A stretch of 64,000 nt of DNA from Arthrobacter bambusae (lineage in GTDB: Bacteria > Actinomycetota > Actinomycetes > Actinomycetales > Micrococcaceae): assembly GCF_030812595.1 (NCBI RefSeq), contig NZ_JAUSSZ010000006.1, forward strand, positions 171,870 through 235,869, given 5' to 3'. Positions 1 through 8,590 of this stretch are shown here, one piece after another. Numbering within the stretch: position 1 is the stretch's first letter; every line of letters begins with the position of its first letter. Below the pieces are notes generated by a model. It was not told where the DNA came from and searched no databases. It saw only the letters and a program-made list of their open reading frames with translations. The position numbers and the translations under genes were made by a program.

Positions 1-127
1 GGGTCTCATCCGCTACAACCGTCTTCGGTGCCGCCTTGCGGCGGGTGCGGGTAGCCTTTTTCGGTGCTTCAGTAGTCTCGGTTGATGCCGCATCTTCTGC
101 GGCGGCTACAACTTGCTCATTATCCAT
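1..127 (-). CDS. rne: Probable ribonuclease E/G family protein, N-terminal fragment
   Basis: Only the first 42 codons lie in the window; the gene runs off the left edge. The peptide starts MDNEQVVAAAEDAAS and becomes Lys/Arg-rich (KKATRTRRKAAPK), the acidic-then-basic low-complexity head usual for actinobacterial RNase E/G, which processes rRNA and degrades mRNA. The ATG has a good AGGAG about 10 nt upstream. No catalytic S1 or DNase I-like domain is visible, so the name rests on the head composition and on its place beyond ndk, folC and DUF4233, the order remembered from mycobacteria. Confidence 0.6.
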   Translation of the reverse strand, partial: MDNEQVVAAAEDAASTETTEAPKKATRTRRKAAPKTVVADET

Positions 128-596
128 ATGTGGCAACACTCCTGCCCTTGCGCAACCGCCACATCCGGTGCCCAGAGGGGCAATATTGTCAAAACCCGCA
201 GGCGTTGACAGAAGTCAGTAGTATTCTTTCCGGTTCGCACCAGCATGGGGGTGCGGCATCCTCGGAAAGCCGGCTTCGCTCCAAACCCGTTGTTCTAATG
301 CCACAACCAGGTGCCGTCCATTGTCACTGCGGCCCTGCCGGGGATCATTGGATCCTGGGCATGCCCTGCATATGACTGGCGGTCTTGGGAACAAGATACC
401 GGACCGGATTCCGCATGTGGATCGGCTTCCGGCCATGTTCATTCTCTCACACGCCTGCACTCCCGGCAGGAAGCACACCCCGAAAGCTTCCGTGCCGCCG
501 CCCTCGCTGGAAGCGTCCTTCAGCCGCCGCGGCTAGAATCCTCCCAAGAGCAGTCCCCGGCCGCGCGCCGGGCCATCCAGAAAAGGACAGCCAACC
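128..596. promoter_or_regulatory. Divergent intergenic region between rne and the VKOR gene
   Basis: This 469-bp stretch separates two divergent genes and holds no convincing coding region; an 87-codon leftward frame inside it has no ribosome site and resembles nothing known. A TAGAAT box at 534-539 is a plausible -10 for the VKOR gene. On the other strand a TTGACA lies near 185-192. Long leaders are common for RNase E genes because the enzyme often controls its own mRNA, so part of this may be an rne 5' leader; that is inference. Confidence 0.4.
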
Positions 597-1340
597 ATGC
601 CGAGCCCCGCCAGCCCGAACCTGGCCAACAACGATGCCCGATCGCCCCGGCAGGAGAAGACCAGCCAGGAGAAGACCGGCCAGGAGAAGACCGGACAGGA
701 GAAGACCGGCAAAGATCCCTACCGGGAAACCGCCGCCGAGCTGTCCATGCCCCGCATGGTCCGCGACCGCCCCTTTGCGTGGCTCCTGCTCGCCACCGGC
801 GCCATTGCGTGGCTGGCTTCCGGTGCGCTCGTGCTTGAAAAGCTGCAGGTCCTCATCGACCCTAACCACATAACGGCTTGCGACCTCAATCCGTGGGTGT
901 CCTGCGGCAGCGTCATGAAGACACCGCAGAGTTCGGTATTCGGATTTCCCAACATGTTCATCGGCATCGTTGCCTTCGCCGTGATCATCACCACCGCGAT
1001 GGCGATCTTTGCGGGGGCGAAATTCGCCCGCTGGTACTGGATCGGGCTGCAGACGGGCGTCACGCTGGGCTTCATCTTCATCGTGTGGCTATGGTCCCAG
1101 GCACTGTATGCCATCCACATCCTGTGCCCGTTCTGCATGGTGGTGTGGGCCTGCATGATCCCGCTCTTCGTCTTCGTGACCATCAGGAACGTAGTGCATG
1201 GGGTCATTCCGGCGCCCGCAGGCCTGGCCAAGCTTCTGGGCGAATCCGGCTGGATCATTACCGCGCTGCTCTACGTCGGCGTGATCGCGAGCATTTTCTT
1301 TGCCTTCATCAACGTCTTCATCGGGACGTCGGGTTACTGA
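597..1340 (+). CDS. Vitamin K epoxide reductase (VKOR) family membrane protein
   Basis: Membrane quinone reductase that passes electrons from quinone to a periplasmic DsbA-like partner to drive disulfide formation. The 247-residue protein has a charged cytosolic head of about 55 residues, then five hydrophobic segments. The redox cysteines are present: Cys95 and Cys103 in the first loop (CDLNPWVSC) and the catalytic CPFC at 177-180. The start ATG follows AAAAGGAC. The head contains four copies of a Gln-Glu-Lys-Thr-Gly unit encoded by 15-bp repeats, unusual for the family. It is a single rightward gene facing ndk across a large inverted repeat. No thioredoxin-like domain is fused. Confidence 0.9.
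   Translation: MPSPASPNLANNDARSPRQEKTSQEKTGQEKTGQEKTGKDPYRETAAELSMPRMVRDRPFAWLLLATGAIAWLASGALVLEKLQVLIDPNHITACDLNPWVSCGSVMKTPQSSVFGFPNMFIGIVAFAVIITTAMAIFAGAKFARWYWIGLQTGVTLGFIFIVWLWSQALYAIHILCPFCMVVWACMIPLFVFVTIRNVVHGVIPAPAGLAKLLGESGWIITALLYVGVIASIFFAFINVFIGTSGY
651..710 (+). repeat. Four tandem 15-bp repeats in the VKOR head
   Basis: The unit CAGGAGAAGACCGGC occurs four times without gaps (651-665, 666-680, 681-695, 696-710) with one or two substitutions per copy. Because the unit is 15 bp, gain or loss of a copy adds or removes five residues (QEKTG) without shifting the frame. Confidence 0.95.
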
Positions 1341-1359
1341 GCACTTATCCCTTAACTGA

Positions 1360-1416
1360 CGCGGGGTCACTTACGGCCCATTCCGGACGTCCGGATGGAC
1401 CGTAAGTGACCCCGCG
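1360..1416. repeat. 57-bp inverted repeat between convergent genes
   Basis: Seventeen-base arms CGCGGGGTCACTTACGG at 1360-1376 and its exact complement at 1400-1416 enclose a second palindrome, TCCGGACGTCCGGA, at 1382-1395. RNA from either strand would fold into a very long hairpin, so it can serve as a bidirectional terminator for VKOR and ndk, but it has no U-tract and is much larger than the other terminators here. An interspersed palindromic element is an equally good reading. Confidence 0.8.
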
Positions 1417-1424
1417 TTGTTCGT

Positions 1425-1844
1425 TTACGCGCCGAACCAGATCTTGATCTCGCGCTCGGCGGAATCCACCGAGTCGGAACCGTGGACCAGGTTCTGCTGC
1501 ACCGCCACGCCCCAGTCACGGCCGAAGTCGCCGCGGATGGTGCCCGGCGCGGCCGTCGTCGGGTCCGTGGTTCCCGCAAGGGAACGGAACCCTTCGATCA
1601 CGCGGTTGCCCTCGAAGATGGCAGCGACAACGGGACCGCTGAGCATGAACTCGACGAGCGGCTCGTAGAACGGCTTGCCCAGGTGCTCTTCGTAGTGCTG
1701 CTCCAGCAGTTCGCGGGTGGCGTTGACCTTCTTCAATTCCACGAGGGAATATCCCTTGGACTCGATGCGGGCGAGGATGCTGCCGCTCAAGTTGCGGGCG
1801 ACGCCGTCGGGCTTGATCAGTACAAGGGTGCGCTCAATGCTCAC
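1425..1844 (-). CDS. ndk: Nucleoside diphosphate kinase
   Basis: Moves the gamma-phosphate from ATP to nucleoside diphosphates through a phosphohistidine and so balances the NTP and dNTP pools in the cytosol. The 139-residue protein has the family length. It shows the N-terminal ERTLVLIKPDGV strand, the GTIRGDFG loop and the active-site NLVHGSDS with the catalytic His at 121. It is the last gene of the leftward ileS-folC-DUF4233-ndk run, 53 bp after the DUF4233 gene, and ends just before the large inverted repeat. No oddities seen. Confidence 0.97.
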   Translation of the reverse strand: MSIERTLVLIKPDGVARNLSGSILARIESKGYSLVELKKVNATRELLEQHYEEHLGKPFYEPLVEFMLSGPVVAAIFEGNRVIEGFRSLAGTTDPTTAAPGTIRGDFGRDWGVAVQQNLVHGSDSVDSAEREIKIWFGA

Positions 1845-1897
1845 GGTTGCTCCAATGTTGAGTGTGTGGGTTTCCCAGCCAGTTTACGGGGTTTCGC

Positions 1898-2350
1898 TCA
1901 GGCGGACTGCCCGGCGGAGTCTTCCCCGTGCGCCGCGTCCCATTCGGCTTGCTCACGATCCCGCTGGGCGTTCTCGCGGTCGATCCTCATGCCTGCACGG
2001 ATGCCGTACCACCAGCAGGCCGCGAAGAGGACTCCCACCACAAACATGGTGGGTTCTACGAAGCCGGACAGAACCAGCACCAGCTGCATGACCCAGCCGA
2101 TGCCGATGCCCCACGGCTTGCTGAGCACGGCACAGGCCAGTACCAGCACGACGCTCAGTCCAATGCCGAAGGTCAGTATGAGCGCCGGCTGCACCTCTCC
2201 GCGCTTCAGTCCGAAGACAGCCAAGGTGGCAAAGAAGGCGACGAAGGCCTCTAGGAGCAGCACGGTCGAAGCGAACATCACCTTCGTGGAGCGGCGCTTC
2301 TTGGGCATCCCGGGCCGCCATTCGCGCTGGGCCTTGGTGAGTTTGACCAT
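1898..2350 (-). CDS. DUF4233 domain membrane protein
   Basis: A 150-residue protein of unknown function with a basic N-terminus (KAQREWRPGMPKKRRSTK), about four hydrophobic segments between residues 24 and 120, and a charged C-terminal tail. The family is recognised by sequence flavour and by its fixed place between folC and ndk in actinobacteria. Its ATG lies 2 bp after the folC stop, so translation is probably coupled. It may help fold or localise a neighbour's product, but nothing in the sequence shows this. Confidence 0.85.
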   Translation of the reverse strand: MVKLTKAQREWRPGMPKKRRSTKVMFASTVLLLEAFVAFFATLAVFGLKRGEVQPALILTFGIGLSVVLVLACAVLSKPWGIGIGWVMQLVLVLSGFVEPTMFVVGVLFAACWWYGIRAGMRIDRENAQRDREQAEWDAAHGEDSAGQSA

Positions 2351-2352
2351 GG

Positions 2353-3714
2353 TCAGGAACCTGCCTTCCCAAGGAGCATGCGGGCTTCGGCCACCACGGT
2401 GATGGAACCTGTGACAAGTACTCCGCCAGCCAGGTCATCGTTGGCTTCGGCGCGTTCGACGGCCCACTCGATCGCGTCATCCAGCTTCTCGGCAATGTGG
2501 ACGTTGTCCGCACCAAAGCCAAGGTCGACGGCGAGATCGGCCAGTTGCGCTGCAGGGATGGCCCTCGGTGAGCTGGACTGCGTGAAGCAGAACTCCTCTG
2601 CCAGTCCGCCCAGGGATTCCTTGAGCTGCCGCAGGATTTCTTCCGCGTCCTTTTCCTTCAGGACGCCGAGGACCACCACCAGCTTGCTGAAGGTAAAAGC
2701 CTCTTCGATTGCCTCAGCCGAGACACGGATGCCTTCAGGGTTGTGGGCGGCATCAACGATGATCGTGGGAGCGGTGCGCACCACCTCGAGGCGGCCGGGC
2801 GAGGTGACGTTGCCGAAGGCCTCGCGCACGAGGTCGCCGTCGAGCTCTTTTTCACCTCCACCGAAGAAAGCCTCCAGGGCAGCAAGGGCGACTGCCGCGT
2901 TCTCGGCCTGGTGGGCGCCGTGCAAGGGCAGCAGCACGTCCTCGTAGCGGCCCGCGAGTCCCTGGATGGTCAGCACTTGGCCTCCGACGGCCACGCTGCG
3001 GGATTCGACGCCGAATTCGACCCCTTCGAAGCGGAACGGCACGCCTACTTCGCGCGCCTTCTCCAGGAGCACCTGTGCGGCGTCCACCGGCTGGGCCGCG
3101 CTGATCAGGAAGCCGCCGGGCTTGATGATTCCGGCCTTCTCATGGGCGATGTCCTCAGTGGTGTCGCCGAGGTGGTCCGTGTGGTCAAGCGAGATCGGCG
3201 TCACCACGGAGACCTGTCCGTCACCTACGTTCGTGGCATCGGTAATGCCGCCCAGGCCTACCTCAATGACCGCTACATTGACGGGCTGGTCCGCGAAGAT
3301 GGCGAAGCCGAGGATGGTGAGGCACTCGAAGTACGTGAGGCGGGGCTGCCCTTCGGCCTCGAGTTCCTTGTCCACGATCTCCAGGTACGGACGGATCTCG
3401 TCCCAGATCCGGACAAAGGTCTCGTCCGAAACCGGCTCGCCGTCAATGCTGATGCGCTCGGTGACCTTCGAAAGGTGCGGACTCGTGTAGCGTCCGGTGC
3501 TCAAGCCGTGGGCGCGAAGCCCCTCCTCGATCATGCGGGCGGTGGATGTCTTGCCGTTGGTGCCCGTGATGTGGATGATCGGGAAGGCCTTGTTGGGCTC
3601 CCCCAGCACGTCCATGGCCCGGTACAGGGGCGCAAGCCGCGGCTCCATTTTGTTTTCCGGGGCGCGGCCCAGAAGTTCGGCGTAGACGCTTTCTACGGAG
3701 AATTCGTCGCTCAT
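2353..3714 (-). CDS. folC: Bifunctional folylpolyglutamate synthase / dihydrofolate synthase
   Basis: ATP-dependent ligase that joins glutamate to dihydropteroate and extends the polyglutamate tail of folates. The 453-residue protein has the Mur-ligase P-loop HITGTNGKTSTARM near residue 50, the downstream ISLDHTDHLG motif, and the C-terminal DAAHNPEG loop. The start ATG lies 3 bp after the ileS stop, so it is translated from the ileS message. A single such enzyme normally does both reactions in actinobacteria; which activity dominates cannot be read here. Confidence 0.95.
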   Translation of the reverse strand: MSDEFSVESVYAELLGRAPENKMEPRLAPLYRAMDVLGEPNKAFPIIHITGTNGKTSTARMIEEGLRAHGLSTGRYTSPHLSKVTERISIDGEPVSDETFVRIWDEIRPYLEIVDKELEAEGQPRLTYFECLTILGFAIFADQPVNVAVIEVGLGGITDATNVGDGQVSVVTPISLDHTDHLGDTTEDIAHEKAGIIKPGGFLISAAQPVDAAQVLLEKAREVGVPFRFEGVEFGVESRSVAVGGQVLTIQGLAGRYEDVLLPLHGAHQAENAAVALAALEAFFGGGEKELDGDLVREAFGNVTSPGRLEVVRTAPTIIVDAAHNPEGIRVSAEAIEEAFTFSKLVVVLGVLKEKDAEEILRQLKESLGGLAEEFCFTQSSSPRAIPAAQLADLAVDLGFGADNVHIAEKLDDAIEWAVERAEANDDLAGGVLVTGSITVVAEARMLLGKAGS

Positions 3715-3717
3715 GTA

Positions 3718-6700
3718 CTAGGCCTCGATCTTGGTAACGGTGATCTGCGGCTCGGCCGCGTCGCCGGAGACGACAGGGTCGAGCTTGAGGGACAGGGTTT
3801 CGGTCTTGACCAGGTCTTCATTGGCACGCAATGCGTCAACGACGTCGTGGACAGCCAGGACCGTGGTGTGGATGCGGTCGCTGACGTTGAGTCCTGCGTC
3901 CTTGCGAGCCTGCTGGATGGCGCGGACCATGTCGCGCGCCAGGCCTTCGGCCGCCAGCTCCGGAGTGACCTCGGTGTTCAGGACCACGAAGCCACCGCCC
4001 GGAAGGACGGCTACGGCCGCGGACGAACCGTTGGCAGACTCCGCGACGACGGTCTCCAGCGTGTACTCCTGCGGTTCCAGCTCGAGGCCGCCCGCCGTGA
4101 CCACACCGGCATCGGAAACAGACCAGTCGCCGGACTTGGAACCCTTGATGGCCTGCTGGACGTTCTTGCCCAAGCGCGGACCTGCCGCGCGGGCATTGAC
4201 CACGAGCTTCTGCTCGATGCCGAATTCTTCCGGCGACGCCGTCGCGGCGTCCAGGAGCCGGACCGAGCGCAGGTTCAGTTCGTCCGCGACGACGGCGGCG
4301 AAGCCTTCCAGCGCGTCAGCGCCGGGTGCCACCACAGTGAGTTCCTGCAGGGGCAAGCGCACGCGAAGGTTGGCTGCCTTACGCAGGCTGGAACCGGTGG
4401 AGCAGATCTGCTGGACACGGTCCATGGCCTTCACGAGATCCGGGTTTGCCGGGAACAGGCTTGTCTCGGGCCAGTCGGCCAAGTGCACGGAGCGCCCACC
4501 GGTCAGGCCGCGCCAGATCTCCTCGGAAACCAAGGGGAGCAGCGATGCGGAGACACGGCAGACAGCCTCGAGTGCCGTGTAGAGGGCGTCGAAGGCGTCG
4601 GTGTTCTCGTCGAAGAAGCGCTGACGACTGCGGCGGACGTACCAGTTGGTGAGCATGTCCAGGTAGCTGCGCAGTTCATCGCAGGCCCCGGAAATGTCGT
4701 AGTCGTCCAAGCTGGCCGTCATGTTGCGGACGAGGTCACCGGTGTTTGCAAGCAAGTACTGGTCCAGGGTGTCCGTGTAGCCGTCGTAACGCAGCTTGGC
4801 GTCGTAGCCGGCCGCTTTTCCATCCACTGCGTTAGAAGCGTTCGTGTACAGCGTGAAGAAGCTGTACACGTTCCACAGCGGCAGGATGACCTGGCGGACG
4901 CCGTCGCGGATTCCCTGTTCGGTGACCACGAGGTTGCCGCCGCGCAGGATGGGGCTGGACATCAGGAACCAGCGCATGGCGTCCGAGCCGTCGCGGTCCA
5001 GGACCTCGGAGACGTCCGGGTAGTTGCGCAGGCTCTTGGACATCTTCTGCCCGTCGGAGCCAAGGACGATTCCGTGGCTGATCACATTGCGGAAGGCCGG
5101 CCGGTCGAAAAGTGCCGTCGACAGGATATGCAGCATGTAGAACCAGCCGCGGGTCTGCCCGATGTACTCGACGATGAAGTCGGCCGGGTTGTGGGTGTCG
5201 AACCATTCCTCGTTCTGGAACGGATAGTGCACCTGGCCGTAGGGCATGGAGCCGGAATCGAACCAGACGTCCAAAACGTCCTCGACCCGGCGCATGGTGG
5301 ACTGGCCCTCTTCGGGTGAGCGGGGGTCGTCCGGGTTCGGCCGGGTCAGTTCGTCGATGAACGGCCGGTGCAGGTCAACCTGGCCTTCGTTGTTCACCGG
5401 CAAGCGGCCGAAATCGGCCTCCAGTTCGGCGAGCGAGCCGTAGACGTCAGTGCGCGGGTATTCGGGATCATCGGACTGCCATACCGGAATGGGTGATCCC
5501 CAGTAACGGTTGCGGCTGATGGACCAGTCGCGGGCGTTGGCCAACCATTTGCCGAACTGGCCGTCCTTGACGTTGCCCGGGATCCAGTTGATTTCCTGGT
5601 TCAGTTCGGACATCCGGTCCTTGAACTTGGTGACCTCGACGTACCAGGAAGACACAGCCCGGTAGATCAACGGGTTGCGGCAGCGCCAGCAGTGCGGGTA
5701 GCTGTGCTCGTAGCTCGCCTGGCGAACCAAACGACCTTCGGCGCGGAGAGCCTGCGTGATGGGCTTGTTCGCTTCGAAGACCTGCAGGCCGGAAATTTCC
5801 GCGAGGGGTCCGTGCGCGAATAGGTGGAGGAACTTGGCGCCTTCGTCGACGGACAGGACCACGGGGATGCCCGCGTCCTCACACACTTTCTGGTCGTCCT
5901 CACCGTAGGCGGGGGCCTGGTGGACGATGCCCGTACCGTCGGTGGTGGTCACGTAGTCCGCCACGAGGATCCGCCAGCCGTTCTGCGTGCCGTATTTCTC
6001 GGTATCGGAGAAGTAGTCCCACAGCGGCTCGTACTCGAGGCCGGCCAACTGGGCGCCCGTGTAGCTGGCGGTGACAGCGGCGGTGGCGGCAGCACCGTCG
6101 TCGTACCCTAGGTCCTTGGCATAGGTGCCCAGCAGATCGGCGGCGAGCAGGAAGCTGCCCGTCACCGGAGCTTCCGCGGAGGCTGCCTTGATCCCGTTGG
6201 GACCGGCCGGAAGCACTGCGTAGGAGATGTCAGGCCCGACGGCGAGCGCGAGGTTGGTGGGCAGCGTCCACGGCGTGGTGGTCCAGGCGAGCGCTTGCAC
6301 GCCTGCAAGGGACTTGGAGAGTTCTGACTCCCCTGCCTTGATGGGGAAGGTCACGGTGACGGTCTGGTCCTGGCGGTTCTTGTAGACATCGTCATCCATG
6401 CGCAACTCGTGGTTGGAGAGCGGCGTCTCATCCTTCCAGCAGTACGGCAGGACGCGGTACCCGTTGTAGGTGAGGCCCTTCTCGTGGAGCTGCTTGAACG
6501 CCCAAAGGACCGACTCCATGTACTCGACGTTCAGCGTCTTGTAGTCGTTGTCGAAGTCCACCCAGCGGGCCTGGCGCGTGACGTAGGCCTTCCACTCGTT
6601 GGCGTACTTCATCACCGAGGCGCGGCAAGCGTCATTGAACTTATCGATGCCCATCGCTTCGATCTGGGTCTTGTCGGTCATGCCCAGTTGCTTCATGGCT

Positions 6701-7050
6701 TCGAGTTCGGCGGGCAGGCCGTGGGTGTCCCAGCCGAAGCGCCGTTCGACGCGCTTGCCGCGCTGGGTCTGGTAGCGGCCTACCAGGTCCTTGGCATAGC
6801 CGGTGAGCAGGTGGCCGTAGTGGGGAAGGCCGTTGGCGAAGGGAGGACCGTCGTAGAAGACGAACTCGTTGCTGCCATCGCGGCCCGCATCACGCTGGTC
6901 GATACTGGCCTGGAAGGTGCCGTCTTCATCCCAGTACTTGAGGATGCGCTCTTCGATCTCCGGAAACTTCACGGAAGCGGACACCCCTCGGGAGGTGCCG
7001 GACGGAGCTGCGCCTGAGGGTGCTGTGGAGGCCTTGGGGTAATACGTCAT
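3718..7050 (-). CDS. ileS: Isoleucyl-tRNA synthetase, type 2
   Basis: Class I synthetase that charges tRNA-Ile. From the chosen ATG it is 1110 residues. It has GLPHYGH as the HIGH motif (77-80) and KMSKS at 669-673, an intact CP1 editing region and a long C-terminal domain. The GLPHYGH form and length mark the eukaryote-like IleRS2 class, which is typically less sensitive to mupirocin. The start at 7050 is preferred because AGGATGTAGAG precedes it and that site is built into the leader; a GTG ten codons upstream has no ribosome site. It heads the ileS-folC-DUF4233-ndk run and is controlled by a T-box. Confidence 0.95.
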   Translation of the reverse strand: MTYYPKASTAPSGAAPSGTSRGVSASVKFPEIEERILKYWDEDGTFQASIDQRDAGRDGSNEFVFYDGPPFANGLPHYGHLLTGYAKDLVGRYQTQRGKRVERRFGWDTHGLPAELEAMKQLGMTDKTQIEAMGIDKFNDACRASVMKYANEWKAYVTRQARWVDFDNDYKTLNVEYMESVLWAFKQLHEKGLTYNGYRVLPYCWKDETPLSNHELRMDDDVYKNRQDQTVTVTFPIKAGESELSKSLAGVQALAWTTTPWTLPTNLALAVGPDISYAVLPAGPNGIKAASAEAPVTGSFLLAADLLGTYAKDLGYDDGAAATAAVTASYTGAQLAGLEYEPLWDYFSDTEKYGTQNGWRILVADYVTTTDGTGIVHQAPAYGEDDQKVCEDAGIPVVLSVDEGAKFLHLFAHGPLAEISGLQVFEANKPITQALRAEGRLVRQASYEHSYPHCWRCRNPLIYRAVSSWYVEVTKFKDRMSELNQEINWIPGNVKDGQFGKWLANARDWSISRNRYWGSPIPVWQSDDPEYPRTDVYGSLAELEADFGRLPVNNEGQVDLHRPFIDELTRPNPDDPRSPEEGQSTMRRVEDVLDVWFDSGSMPYGQVHYPFQNEEWFDTHNPADFIVEYIGQTRGWFYMLHILSTALFDRPAFRNVISHGIVLGSDGQKMSKSLRNYPDVSEVLDRDGSDAMRWFLMSSPILRGGNLVVTEQGIRDGVRQVILPLWNVYSFFTLYTNASNAVDGKAAGYDAKLRYDGYTDTLDQYLLANTGDLVRNMTASLDDYDISGACDELRSYLDMLTNWYVRRSRQRFFDENTDAFDALYTALEAVCRVSASLLPLVSEEIWRGLTGGRSVHLADWPETSLFPANPDLVKAMDRVQQICSTGSSLRKAANLRVRLPLQELTVVAPGADALEGFAAVVADELNLRSVRLLDAATASPEEFGIEQKLVVNARAAGPRLGKNVQQAIKGSKSGDWSVSDAGVVTAGGLELEPQEYTLETVVAESANGSSAAVAVLPGGGFVVLNTEVTPELAAEGLARDMVRAIQQARKDAGLNVSDRIHTTVLAVHDVVDALRANEDLVKTETLSLKLDPVVSGDAAEPQITVTKIEA

Positions 7051-7325
7051 CTCTACATCCTGGGTTGAGCCGGTGAACACAAAGTTTCATTCAGGATGCG
7101 AGGACGGCGCCAGCCGCGTTGTTTCCAACCGTGCCGGTACCGCGGTACCACCTCACTTACCGCCGCTGGCGCTGCTCCCCTGGAAGGGAAGCTGCTCCGG
7201 CGTCGGCCGCTCATTGCTGCTGTGACGGGCTTACCCGTCCGGTTCTACTGACTCCCGTGGTGGCGGGGGCGTTCTTCCGGAAGCTCACCGGTGATGTCCG
7301 GGTCAAGGCTTGTGCCACAAGTCTA
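7051..7325 (-). promoter_or_regulatory. Translational T-box leader of ileS
   Basis: On the leftward strand the T-box core GAGGTGGTACCGCGG sits at about 7140-7157; its UGGU would pair with the ACCA end of uncharged tRNA-Ile. Further upstream CCGGACATCACCGG carries an ATC isoleucine specifier at 7293-7295 in an ultrashort Stem I, as known for actinobacterial ileS T-boxes. CATCCTG (7092-7098) can pair perfectly with CAGGATG (7056-7062), which contains the ileS ribosome site, so control would be by hiding the ribosome site. A TAGACT -10 box is at 7320-7325. No terminator hairpin is present, which fits translational control. Confidence 0.88.
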
Positions 7326-7382
7326 GCGGCAGCGGAGCCGCGAGCTCCACTTGAAGGCAGCCAAGCGCGCGACGCCGACAAG

Positions 7383-8141
7383 CTACCCCTTGCGGATCAA
7401 CTTATGGGTGGCGGCCTGCGCAACAGGACGGACGATGATCTCGTCAAGGTTGACGTGGTGCGGCAAGGAAACCGCGTACTTGACGACGTCGGCGACATCT
7501 TCGGCCGTGAGCGGCTTCTCGACGCCGGCATACACCTTCGCGGCGGCGTCCGCGTCGCCGAGGCGGTTAAGGGCAAATTCCTCCGTGCGGACGAGGCCGG
7601 GTGCAACTTCGATAACGCGGATGTTGTTTTCGGCTTCCTCGAGGCGCAGGGCTCCGGTCATGGCGTGCTGGGCAAACTTGGCCGCGTTGTATCCGCCGCC
7701 GCCCTCGTAGGCCGTGAGTGCCGCGGTGGACGTCAGGTTCAAAACGGTGCCCTCGCCGTTGGCCCGAAGCATCGGCAGGAAGGCCCGGGTCAGCTTCAGA
7801 GTGCCGAGCACGTTGACTTGGTACATCCAGTCCCAGTCTTCGGTCTGCGCATTGGCCAAAGTGTCCGCACCCCGTGCACCGCCGGCGATGTTGATGAGTG
7901 TGTCTGCTCCCCCGGCCTCGGTGACGGCAGAGAGCAAGGCCGCGACGTCGTCGTCGTTGGTGATGTCCGCGGCGAACGGCACGGCGCCGCTCTCGGCGGC
8001 GAGCGCCTCGAGCCGTTCCGCACGGCGTGCGACGGCGAATACTTTCCATCCATCCGCGGTGAGGGCCCGCACGGTTGCTTCGCCGATTCCCGTGCTGGCG
8101 CCGGTCACTACTGCGGTCTTCGTCTGTACTCGCTCAGTCAT
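7383..8141 (-). CDS. Short-chain dehydrogenase/reductase (YdfG-like)
   Basis: NAD(P)-dependent oxidoreductase of the classical SDR family, 252 residues. It has the cofactor loop TGASTGIG near the start, the NIAGG core (an NNAG variant), a Ser in LNLTSTAAL and the catalytic YNAAK with Tyr and Lys. The RRAERLEAL segment with Arg after beta-2 suggests NADPH. Proteins of this type act on 3-hydroxy acids such as serine or malonic semialdehyde, but the substrate cannot be read here. It lies between the ileS leader and a DUF488 gene transcribed the same way, 20 bp away. Confidence 0.85.
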   Translation of the reverse strand: MTERVQTKTAVVTGASTGIGEATVRALTADGWKVFAVARRAERLEALAAESGAVPFAADITNDDDVAALLSAVTEAGGADTLINIAGGARGADTLANAQTEDWDWMYQVNVLGTLKLTRAFLPMLRANGEGTVLNLTSTAALTAYEGGGGYNAAKFAQHAMTGALRLEEAENNIRVIEVAPGLVRTEEFALNRLGDADAAAKVYAGVEKPLTAEDVADVVKYAVSLPHHVNLDEIIVRPVAQAATHKLIRKG

Positions 8142-8161
8142 GGCACCAACCCTAACGCGGT

Positions 8162-8527
8162 TCAGCGGACACCCAGCAAGAATTCCAGCAGCACGCGGGC
8201 GTGGTTGACTTCAGGATCGCGGGCGCCGAAGAGCAGTGTCAGGCGTTTCTTCCCGGCCGCCAGCTCCAGCAACTGCTCCACGGCGGGATTCTGTTCCAGT
8301 TCGGCCAGGTATGAGCGGCGGAATTCCTCGAACCGCTCCTGCATATGGGCAAACTCGGTGCGCAGCGGCGGCGAGGGCGCGATCTCCTTGAGCCAGAGAT
8401 CCAGACGGGCGCGTTCTTTGGATATGCCTCGCGGCCAGAGGCGGTCAACGAGAACCCGGTAGCCGTCGTCGTCGGCTGCTTCGTCATAGACGCGCTTGAT
8501 AGCCAAAACATCCTTAAGGTCGGTCAT
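8162..8527 (-). CDS. DUF488 (YeaO-like) protein
   Basis: A cytosolic protein of about 121 residues with the family signature RVLVDRLWPRGISKE near the N-terminus and LTLLFGARDPEVNHA near the C-terminus. Its function is unknown. The start at MTDLKDVLAIKRVYDE fits the family; a TTG 13 codons upstream has no ribosome site either. The chosen ATG lacks a clear ribosome site, so it may be leaderless. It is divergent from valS with only 63 bp between the starts, and the two probably share a promoter region. Confidence 0.8.
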   Translation of the reverse strand: MTDLKDVLAIKRVYDEAADDDGYRVLVDRLWPRGISKERARLDLWLKEIAPSPPLRTEFAHMQERFEEFRRSYLAELEQNPAVEQLLELAAGKKRLTLLFGARDPEVNHARVLLEFLLGVR

Positions 8528-8590
8528 GGCCCGCATGCTACTGCACGCCCGCATGCCACGGAACAAAGGGGGCCGTGAAACAATTGGCGC

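Noticed and set aside
215..478. 87-codon leftward frame between rne and VKOR
   Set aside because: No ribosome site, odd composition and no similarity; treated as non-coding.
651..710. CRISPR-like array
   Set aside because: Units are contiguous, coding and only 15 bp, with no spacers; nor is there a cas gene in the window.
2743..5319. 858-codon open frame opposite folC and ileS
   Set aside because: High-GC third-position bias keeps antisense frames open; it has no ribosome site or known domain, and both sense genes are well supported.
7051..7080. GTG start ten codons upstream for ileS
   Set aside because: No ribosome site; it would place coding sequence inside the T-box sequestrator loop.
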